A stretch of DNA of 64,000 bases. It comes from JAJEBT01 sp965214975. Lineage in GTDB: Bacteria > Pseudomonadota > Alphaproteobacteria > MPNO01 > UBA830. Location: positions 1,736,001 to 1,800,000 of the forward strand of contig OZ244055.1 in the NCBI GenBank assembly GCA_965214975.1, given 5' to 3'. The translations under genes and the position numbers were made by a program. Within the stretch, counting starts at the first letter, position 1. Every line of letters begins with the position of its first letter. The notes beneath the pieces were generated by a model. It did no database searches. It was not told the origin of the DNA and saw nothing but the letters and a program-made list of their open reading frames with translations. Below, in pieces: positions 58,028 through 64,000 of this stretch.

Positions 58028-58878
58028 CGGCGGCGCGCCCGGGGCCGGCCGTCCGGCTGCGCAGGCTCCGCATGGGCCTCGCGACGGTTCTCGGGCTGGC
58101 GCGGCTCGGCTGGTTCATCCCCCACCGCCACGCCGCCGAGGCCGAGGCCCCGCAACGCTATCCCGGGATCGAGGGGCTGTTCGCCGACGCCCGCGGGCGT
58201 TTCGCGCGGACGCTCGCCGACATCGACGCCTGCGCCACGGCGCTCGAGGCGATCGGGCTGGAGCCCCCTCCGCAGCCGAGATGGGAGCAGGGCTGGTTTC
58301 CGCGGCTCGACGCCGCCGCCTGCTACGCCATGGTCCGCGCCCGCCGGCCGGCGCGGATCGTCGAGATCGGTTCCGGACACTCGACCCGTTTTCTCGCGCG
58401 GGCGGCCGCCGACGGCGGCCTCGGCACGCGGATCACGGCGATCGACCCGGAGCCGCGGGCGGACCTTTCCGGCCTCGGGGTCGAGCAGCTGCGGATCCCC
58501 TTGCAGCGCGCCGGGGACGCGCCGTTCGCGGAGCTCGGCTCCGGCGACATCCTGTCGGTCGACTCGAGCCACGTGCTCATGCCCGGCAGCGACGTCGACC
58601 ATGTCCTCAACCGCATCTGGCCCGCGCTTCCCGCCGGCGTCGCCGTGCATTTCCACGACATCCTGCTTCCCGACGGCTACCCGCGGAAATGGGCCTGGCG
58701 CGCCTACAACGAGCAGCTCGGGGTCGCCGCGCTGCTTTCCGGCAACGCCGCCGCCCTCGCGTTCTCCAGCCGCTACGTCACGACGCGGATGGCCGACGAC
58801 TTCGCGCGCTGCGCCGCGTCCCGGCTGCCGATCGTGCCCGGGGCCCTCGAGACCGGGCTCTGGCTCGAGAAGCGCTGA
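58024..58878 (+). CDS. Class I SAM-dependent methyltransferase
   Basis: A predicted methyltransferase of 284 residues of unknown substrate. The SAM-binding start of the Rossmann fold is RIVEIGSGHSTRFLARAAADGG, followed by ITAIDPEPRADLSGLGVEQL and SGDILSVDSSHVLMPGSDVDHV, with FHDILLPDGYPRKWAWRAYNEQ near the end, a pattern common in the Methyltransf_24-like group of outer-membrane or glycan modification genes. The N-terminal 70 residues are family-specific. The GTG start overlaps the MBL gene stop; an in-frame ATG 16 codons later is also possible. It is probably co-transcribed with the MBL and cyclase genes. Confidence 0.8.
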   Translation: MTAARPGPAVRLRRLRMGLATVLGLARLGWFIPHRHAAEAEAPQRYPGIEGLFADARGRFARTLADIDACATALEAIGLEPPPQPRWEQGWFPRLDAAACYAMVRARRPARIVEIGSGHSTRFLARAAADGGLGTRITAIDPEPRADLSGLGVEQLRIPLQRAGDAPFAELGSGDILSVDSSHVLMPGSDVDHVLNRIWPALPAGVAVHFHDILLPDGYPRKWAWRAYNEQLGVAALLSGNAAALAFSSRYVTTRMADDFARCAASRLPIVPGALETGLWLEKR

Positions 58879-58888
58879 GGCCCCGGCG

Positions 58889-60247
58889 ATGCCCTCCCCC
58901 GGCCGCCTCGCGGCGCTCCTGCGGGGCCTGTTCCCCGGCCGCGCCGAGCTGCCGGCGCGCGTGCAGGCGGCGATCGCCGCGCAGCAGGACGCCAGCGAGC
59001 GCCTGATCGGCTGGTTCCAGCTCGCCGTGGTCGCGGCGTTCGGCACGCTCTACGCGCTGTCGCCGAAGACCTTCGCCGACGAGGCCGAGTTCGCCCCCGT
59101 GCCGTGGGCGCTCGGAACCTATCTCGTCTTCACCGTGGTCCGGCTCGTCCTCGCCCACCGCGGGCGGATCGGCGCCACCGTGCTGTACCTGTCGGTGATC
59201 TTCGACATGGGCCTTCTGCTCGGCCTGATCTGGAGCTTCCATCTGCAGTACATGCAGCCGCCGGCCTTCTATCTCAAGTCGCCGACGCTGCTCTACGTGT
59301 TCATCTTCATCGCGCTGCGCGCGCTGCGCTTCGAGGCGCGCTACGTCGTCGCCGCGGGGCTGTTCGCCGCCGCCGGCTGGTGCGGCTTCGCCTGGTACGC
59401 CGCGACCGCCAACGCCGGCGGCATGGTGACCCGGGACTACGTCCAGTACATGACCAGCAACTCGATCCTGATCGGCGCCGAGTTCGACAAGGTGATCTCG
59501 ATTCTCGTCGTCACGGCGATTCTCGCGGTCGCCATCGGCCGCGCCCGCGGCCTGCTGGTGCGCTCGGTCGCCGAGGGCCAGGCGGCGCGGGATCTCTCGC
59601 GCTTCTTCTCGCCCGAGATCGCCGAGCGGATCACGGCGTCGGAGGAGGCGGTGTCGGCGGGGTCGGGGCAGGTCCGCGACGCGGCCGTTCTGTTCTGCGA
59701 CATCCGCGGGTTCACGGACTTCTCGCACACCCACGAGCCCGACCGGATCATCGCCATGCTGACGGAGTACCAGCGGCGGATGGTGCCGGTCCTGCAGCGC
59801 CACGGCGGCGCGATCGACAAGTTCATGGGCGACGGGATCATGGCCACGTTCGGGGCGGCGCTGCCGAGCGGCACCTGCGCCGCCGACGCCTGCCGCGCCG
59901 TCGACGCGGTCGCGGCCGAGGCCGCGGGATGGAACGCCGAACGCGCGGCCCGCGGCGAGCCGGAACTCCGCGTCGGCGCCGCGACCGCCGCGGGCCGCGT
60001 CGTGTTCGGCGCGGTCGGCGACGAGAACCGGCTCGAGTACACGGTCATCGGCGACGCGGTGAACCTCGCGGCCAAGCTCGAGAAGGCGACCAAGACCGAG
60101 CGGTGCCGGGGGCTCACCACCCGCGAGACCTACGAGACCGCCCGCGCGCAGGGCTACCGGCCCCCGGACGGGGAGCGCGAGACGCTGCCCGGGCGGCGCG
60201 TCGAGGGCCTCGACGACCCGGTCGATCTCGTGGCGCTCGTCCGGTAG
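58889..60247 (+). CDS. Membrane-bound class III adenylate/guanylate cyclase
   Basis: A nucleotide cyclase of 452 residues making cAMP or cGMP. About six hydrophobic helices (about residues 40-215) form the membrane part, followed by a short helical linker (ARDLSRFFSPEIAERI) and the catalytic domain, with FCDIRGFTDFSHTHEPDRIIAML, AIDKFMGDGIMATFG and IGDAVNLAAKLEKATKTE. The two metal Asp residues (CDIRGF and GDGIMA) and the loop are intact, so it should be active. It begins ten bases after the methyltransferase gene. Its signal and effector are not apparent. Confidence 0.9.
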   Translation: MPSPGRLAALLRGLFPGRAELPARVQAAIAAQQDASERLIGWFQLAVVAAFGTLYALSPKTFADEAEFAPVPWALGTYLVFTVVRLVLAHRGRIGATVLYLSVIFDMGLLLGLIWSFHLQYMQPPAFYLKSPTLLYVFIFIALRALRFEARYVVAAGLFAAAGWCGFAWYAATANAGGMVTRDYVQYMTSNSILIGAEFDKVISILVVTAILAVAIGRARGLLVRSVAEGQAARDLSRFFSPEIAERITASEEAVSAGSGQVRDAAVLFCDIRGFTDFSHTHEPDRIIAMLTEYQRRMVPVLQRHGGAIDKFMGDGIMATFGAALPSGTCAADACRAVDAVAAEAAGWNAERAARGEPELRVGAATAAGRVVFGAVGDENRLEYTVIGDAVNLAAKLEKATKTERCRGLTTRETYETARAQGYRPPDGERETLPGRRVEGLDDPVDLVALVR

Positions 60248-60322
60248 GCCGCGCGGACCCGTGATGCATTCCGGCGCGCGCTTTGCTATGACGGAACCCA
60301 TGGATCCGGAAGGCGCCGCGAC

Positions 60323-61114
60323 ATGACCTCCCACAGGTCCGAACGCATGACCGTGGCCGGCTGCGGGATCGAGATCCTGTCGGCGGGCGACGGGCCGCCG
60401 CTCCTGTTCCTGCACGGCGCCGGCGGCGCGTCGCGGTGGATGCCGTACATGGAGCGCCTCGCGGAGCGCTACCGCCTCTACGTCCCGAGCCATCCGGGGT
60501 TCGGCCGGTCCGACACGCCCGGCTGGCTCGACGGCATGGGCGACCTTGCCTACTTCTACCTGGATTTTCTCGAGGAGCTCGGGGAGGACCGGCTCCATCT
60601 CGTGGGCAACTCGCTCGGCGGCTGGCTCGCGCTCGAGATCGCGGTGCGGTCTTCCGCCCGCCTCGCGACGCTGACCCTGGTGTCGGCGGCGGGCATCCAT
60701 CTCGAGGGCGTGCCCAAGGGGGACATCTTTCTCTGGGACGACGCCGAGCGCGCCCGCAACACGTTCTTCGACCCGTCGCTGGCCGAGGCGCGGCTCGCGG
60801 CCGCCGAACGGGCGGACGAGGAGGAAAGCGAGATCGCGCTTCGCAACCACTTCGCGACGGCGAAGCTCGCCTGGCATCCGCGCTTCTACAATCCCGAACT
60901 CCAGAAATGGCTGCACCGCGTCCCGGTCCCGACGCTCGTCCTGTGGGGCGCCGACGACCGGATCTTCCCCGTCGCCTACGGCGAGGCCATGCAGAGGATG
61001 ATTCCCGGCGCCGCGCTCTCGGTGCTCCCCGAATGCGGACATCTGCCGCACCAGGAGAAGCCCGACGAGTTCGTCGCCGCCGTCGCCGCCCATGCCGGGG
61101 AGATCGCGCCGTGA
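60323..61114 (+). CDS. Alpha/beta hydrolase
   Basis: A hydrolase of 263 residues with a complete catalytic triad: Ser97 in VGNSLGGWLA, Asp in LWGADDRIFP and His in PECGHLPHQEKP. The oxyanion HGAG motif is in LFLHGAGGASRWM. The pattern is that of MhpC-like C-C bond hydrolases and esterases. The substrate is unknown. Its stop overlaps the GTG of the following LLM oxidoreductase gene, so the two probably act on the same pathway; such pairs are seen in the breakdown of cyclic or aromatic compounds. Confidence 0.86.
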   Translation: MTSHRSERMTVAGCGIEILSAGDGPPLLFLHGAGGASRWMPYMERLAERYRLYVPSHPGFGRSDTPGWLDGMGDLAYFYLDFLEELGEDRLHLVGNSLGGWLALEIAVRSSARLATLTLVSAAGIHLEGVPKGDIFLWDDAERARNTFFDPSLAEARLAAAERADEEESEIALRNHFATAKLAWHPRFYNPELQKWLHRVPVPTLVLWGADDRIFPVAYGEAMQRMIPGAALSVLPECGHLPHQEKPDEFVAAVAAHAGEIAP

Positions 61115-62283
61115 AGTTCCACTTCTTCCACCTCATGCCCTACAGCGCGATCGATCCGGACTTTCTCTCGAGCCACAAGTCGGCGTGGATCGATCTTCCC
61201 AACGCGCTCTACGACCCGCGGAAGGGCGCCCGGCTCTACCACCGGTATCTCGACGAGCTCGAGCTCGCCGACTCCCTCGGCTTCGACGGCGTGTGCGTGA
61301 ACGAGCACCACCAGACGGCCTACGGGATGATGCCGACGCCGAACATCCTCGCCGGCGCCCTGTCGCGGCGCCTCAAGCGGGCCTCGATCGGCGTCATCGG
61401 CCGGGCCCTGCCGATCGTCTCCAACCCCCTGACCATCGCGGAGGAGTTCGCGATGATCGACAACCTGATGGAGGGGCGGTTCATCGCCGGCTTCGTCCGC
61501 GGCATCGGCTGCGAGTACCACGCCTCGATGACCAACCCCGGGTTCAGCCACGAACGGTTCCGGGAAGCCCACGACCTCATCGTCCGCGCCTGGACGGAAC
61601 CGGGGCCGTTCGAGTTCTACGGCAAGCACTACCACTTCCAGTACGTGAACCTCTGGCCCCGCCCCTACAGCCGGCCGCATCCGCCGATCTGGATTCCCTC
61701 GCAGGGGTCGACGGAAACCGTCGAGTTCGCGGCCCATCCCGACCGCCGCTACACCTTCGTGATCACCTTCAGCCCCGTCGAATCGGTGCGCCGGAACCTC
61801 GCCGCCTACCGCGAGCAGTGCGAGGTCTACGGCTACGCCTGCCCGCCGGAGCAGCTCGGCTGGGCGATGCCGGCCTACGTGGCCGAGACCGACGAGATCG
61901 CGCGGCGCGAGGGCGGTCCGCACGCCGAAGCCCTGTTCAACGTCTTCATCAAGTCGCCCGCGCAGTACAAGCTGCCGCCCGGCTACTCGTCGCTCCGCAG
62001 CTACCGCGCGGTCATGGAGTCCAAGTACAGGGTGCGCGAGAGCCATCTCGACGCCGACTCGCTGATCGAGAAGGGCATGTTCCTCTGCGGCAGCCCCTCG
62101 ACGCTCGTCGAGAGAATCGAGGCGTGGCAGGCCGACATGGGATTCGGCAACCTCGTCCCGATGCTCCAGTTCGGCACGCTGCCGCCCGAACTGACCGAGA
62201 AGAACCTTCGCCTGTTCGCGGAGGAGGTGATCCCGAAACTCCGGCGTCTCGGCGCCTCCGCGCAGCCCGCGGCCGCCGAGTAG
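61111..62283 (+). CDS. LLM class flavin-dependent oxidoreductase
   Basis: A bacterial-luciferase-type monooxygenase of 390 residues. Marks are FHLMPYSAIDP at the start, GFDGVCVNEHHQTAYGMMPTPNILAGALS, VIGRALPIVSNPLTIAEEFAMIDNLMEGRFIAGFVRGIGCEY, and a PPIWIPSQGSTETVEFAAHPDRRY strand in the C-terminal part. FMNH2 is supplied by a partner reductase that is not in the window. The GTG start overlaps the hydrolase stop, which supports a shared pathway. It converges on arfB with 11 bases between stops. The substrate is not known. Confidence 0.88.
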   Translation: MKFHFFHLMPYSAIDPDFLSSHKSAWIDLPNALYDPRKGARLYHRYLDELELADSLGFDGVCVNEHHQTAYGMMPTPNILAGALSRRLKRASIGVIGRALPIVSNPLTIAEEFAMIDNLMEGRFIAGFVRGIGCEYHASMTNPGFSHERFREAHDLIVRAWTEPGPFEFYGKHYHFQYVNLWPRPYSRPHPPIWIPSQGSTETVEFAAHPDRRYTFVITFSPVESVRRNLAAYREQCEVYGYACPPEQLGWAMPAYVAETDEIARREGGPHAEALFNVFIKSPAQYKLPPGYSSLRSYRAVMESKYRVRESHLDADSLIEKGMFLCGSPSTLVERIEAWQADMGFGNLVPMLQFGTLPPELTEKNLRLFAEEVIPKLRRLGASAQPAAAE

Positions 62284-62294
62284 CCCCGGCCGGA

Positions 62295-62720
62295 TCAGTC
62301 GCCGGGGCCGACCGTCCCGCTCCGGAGCCTCTTGATGCGCGACCGCCTCTCCTTGTCGGCCCGCCGGCGGGCCGCCGCCGCCTTGCCGGGCCGCGTCGGC
62401 TTCCGCGGCGCCGGCGGGCGCAGCGCGCGCTCGATCATGCCTGCGAGGCGGGCCCGCGCGTCCCTGCGGTTGGCCGCCTGGGTGCGATGACGCGACGCCG
62501 TGATGACGATGTCGCCGCCGCGGGTCAGCCGCGGACCGGCGAGACGCTCGAGCCGCCGCTTCTGCTCGCCGGTGAGCGACGGCGAGCGGCGCACGTTGAA
62601 GCGCAGCTGCACCGCCGTCGAGACCTTGTCGACGTTCTGCCCGCCGGGGCCGCCGGCGCGGATGAAGGTCTCCTCGATCTCGTCGGGCGAGACCGGGAGG
62701 CCGGCGTCGATCGTGGTCAT
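62295..62720 (-). CDS. arfB: Peptidyl-tRNA hydrolase ArfB-like
   Basis: A ribosome-rescue factor of 141 residues that hydrolyses peptidyl-tRNA on stalled ribosomes. The GGQ motif is in IRAGGPGGQNVDKVSTAVQLRF, and the basic C-terminal tail with RRRADKERRSRIKRLRSG fits the part that enters the mRNA channel. The pattern ITASRHRTQAANRRDA is typical. The start at 62720 was chosen to keep the family's N-terminus. It is divergent from the EamA gene. Confidence 0.92.
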   Translation of the reverse strand: MTTIDAGLPVSPDEIEETFIRAGGPGGQNVDKVSTAVQLRFNVRRSPSLTGEQKRRLERLAGPRLTRGGDIVITASRHRTQAANRRDARARLAGMIERALRPPAPRKPTRPGKAAAARRRADKERRSRIKRLRSGTVGPGD

Positions 62721-62821
62721 GGTTCCGCTCCCGGAGCCGCCCCGGAGGGCCGACGGGCGCACCCATACCGCGTTTCCGGGGCCGCGTCACCGGAACCGCG
62801 CCGGTCCGCCGCCGCGGCGCC

Positions 62822-63742
62822 GTGACCGCCGGCCCGCCGCCTCCGGCCGAAGGCCGCGCGCTCGCCTTCGTCCTGCTCGCGCTGGTCGCGCTGTTCTGGG
62901 CGTCCAACACCGCGGTGGCGCGGGCGACGACCGAGGACGTGCCCCCGATGGCGCTCGCCTTCTGGCGCCTGCTGCTGTCGGCGGCGGCGTTCGCGCCGTT
63001 CGCGCTCGGCGACGCGTGGCGCCGGCGCGGGCTCGTCCGCGCGCATCTCGGGAGCCTGAACCTGCTCGCGGCCCTCCAGATGACCGCGTTCAACGTCTTC
63101 GTCTACGCCGGGCTGCACTACACCGAGGCGGTCAACGCCAGCCTTCTCCAGGGCTCGCTGCCGCTCTGCATCCTGCTGTCGGGCCTGGTCTTCGCGGGAG
63201 CGGCGGTCTCGGCGCGCCAGTGGGCGGGCATGGCGCTCGGGCTCGCGGGGCTCGCGACGATCGTGGCGCGCGGCGACCCCGGACTTCTTCTCGGGCTCTC
63301 GGTCAACGCCGGCGACCCGCTGGTCTTTCTCGGCGTGTTCTGCTCGGCGACCTACGCCGTGCTGCTGTTCCGCCGGCCCGCGGAACTGCCGATGACGACC
63401 TTCGTGTTCCTGATGCTGGCGTTCGGCTGCCTCCAGACCTTGCCCTTCTACGCCGTCGAGCATCTGTGGGTGCGCCGGCTGCCGGTGACGCCCGAGACCG
63501 TGGCGACGGTGCTGTTCATCGCGCTCGTCCCGTCGGCGCTCGCGCAGTGGTGCTTCGCGGAGGGCGTCCGCCGCGTGGGCGCCGCCGCCGCGGGGCACAT
63601 GATCTACCTGACGCCGGTCTTCGGGATCCTGATGGCGGTCGGGCTGCTGGGCGAGAGCTTCCGGGCGTTCCACGCCGTCGGGATCCTGCTGATCGCCGGC
63701 GGCATCGGCCTCGCGACGGCCGGCACCCGCCGGGCGCGCTAG
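62822..63742 (+). CDS. EamA/DMT-family transporter
   Basis: A second drug/metabolite-type transporter, 306 residues with about ten helices in two repeats. It has FVLLALVALFWASNTAVARATTEDVPPMALAFWR at the start, GLHYTEAVNASLLQGSLPLCILLSGLVFAG, and IYLTPVFGILMAVGLLGESFRAFHAVGILLIAGGIG in the second half. The substrate is unknown. The GTG at 62822 was taken as start because the first helix begins shortly after. Its stop overlaps the stop of the convergent nitrile hydratase gene by three bases. Confidence 0.87.
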   Translation: MTAGPPPPAEGRALAFVLLALVALFWASNTAVARATTEDVPPMALAFWRLLLSAAAFAPFALGDAWRRRGLVRAHLGSLNLLAALQMTAFNVFVYAGLHYTEAVNASLLQGSLPLCILLSGLVFAGAAVSARQWAGMALGLAGLATIVARGDPGLLLGLSVNAGDPLVFLGVFCSATYAVLLFRRPAELPMTTFVFLMLAFGCLQTLPFYAVEHLWVRRLPVTPETVATVLFIALVPSALAQWCFAEGVRRVGAAAAGHMIYLTPVFGILMAVGLLGESFRAFHAVGILLIAGGIGLATAGTRRAR

Positions 63743-64000
63743 GCCCGGGGAACGGCGACCCCGACCATGCAGTCGCGGGTCACCAGACCGGCGAGCCGCT
63801 CGGCCGGCCACCCTTCCGTGCCGGCGGGCCGCATGGGCAGCACCAGGTACCGCATGTCGGCGTTGGAATCGTGGACCCGCACGCCCACGGAGTCGGGAAT
63901 CGCGGTGCCGAACTCGGCGAGCACGGCGCGCGGCTCGACGACCGCCCTGCTCCGGTAGCTCCTGGACTTGTACCAGTCCGGCGGCAGGCCGAGGATGGTG
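63739..64000 (-). CDS. Nitrile hydratase alpha subunit, C-terminal part (partial)
   Basis: The end of a nitrile hydratase (or closely related thiocyanate hydrolase) alpha-type subunit running off the right edge. The visible 86 residues begin TILGLPPDWYKSRSYRSRAV, continue VEPRAVLAEFGTAIPDSVGV, and end with MRYLVLPMRPAGTEGWPAERLAGLVTRDCMVGV. These are the landmark C-terminal segments of the family. The metal site (Cys-Ser/Thr-Leu-Cys-Ser-Cys) lies upstream and is outside the window, so activity cannot be judged. The enzyme hydrates nitriles to amides. The NHLP leaders at the other end of the window are named for homology to this family. The beta subunit and any activator are outside the window. 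Confidence 0.85.
   Translation of the reverse strand, partial: TILGLPPDWYKSRSYRSRAVVEPRAVLAEFGTAIPDSVGVRVHDSNADMRYLVLPMRPAGTEGWPAERLAGLVTRDCMVGVAVPRA

Noticed and set aside
58024..58878. The methyltransferase as a RiPP maturation enzyme
   Set aside because: It lies 24 kb from the exporter in a unit with a cyclase and MBL hydrolase and has no feature of peptide methyltransferases.

Overview
The window is very GC-rich and gene-dense and comes from a Gram-negative bacterium, most likely an alphaproteobacterium of Rhodospirillales type. This rests on the content: DUF2794, YcgN and GcrA-like proteins, the string dnaB-alr-mlaE-mlaF-cvpA-purF-SDR, the yfgM-bamB-der order, and hopanoid genes hpnC/D/E. 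No rRNA, tRNA, CRISPR array or intact insertion sequence was seen.

Layout. 0-2.7 kb: the end of a cyclopropane-fatty-acid synthase, then two minus-strand small genes encoding nitrile-hydratase-leader-peptide (NHLP) type RiPP precursors, separated by gene-poor DNA that holds an IS630-like transposase relic. 3.5-10.7 kb: dnaB, alr, mlaE, mlaF, cvpA, purF and an SDR gene. 10.7-14.0 kb (minus): yfgM-like, bamB, der. 14.4-22.1 kb: isoprenoid, squalene and hopanoid genes (ispA, dxs, hpnD, hpnE, a Tat-type flavin amine oxidase, and hpnC on the opposite strand). 22.3-27.4 kb: DUF2794, then a minus-strand run of TRAP transporter (dctP, fused dctQM), type 2 IPP isomerase and NUDIX hydrolase. 28.0-34.4 kb: a complete three-gene NHLM-type peptide export operon (HlyD-like protein, C39-peptidase ABC transporter, second ABC transporter), followed by an amidohydrolase. 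35.8-46.9 kb: DUF3891, GcrA-like, SCO1, YcgN, PBP1, GNAT, pyrC, mmsA, EamA transporter, sugar dehydrogenase and LLM oxidoreductase. 47-55.6 kb: TauE/SafE transporter, YggS, amidase, M24-family protein, E1 alpha/beta 2-oxoacid dehydrogenase pair and a UbiD-family decarboxylase. 55.8-64 kb: L,D-transpeptidase, orphan response regulator, MBL hydrolase, methyltransferase, class III cyclase, alpha/beta hydrolase, LLM oxidoreductase, ArfB, EamA transporter and the C-terminal part of a nitrile hydratase alpha subunit running off the end.

The most interesting theme is a dispersed RiPP system. A precursor with a clear VAGG cleavage site and a 36-residue Gly/Tyr/Gln/Met core with two Cys lies about 25 kb from a matching leader-cleaving NHLM exporter. 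A second leader-like peptide has no core. No recognisable RiPP maturase is present in the window. A true nitrile hydratase alpha gene, the family the leader is named after, sits at the far end. Most of the remaining genes are housekeeping or general catabolic and transport functions. Gene boundaries were set by reading frame, ribosome-binding site and family length; functional names come from motif recognition and were not checked by database search.
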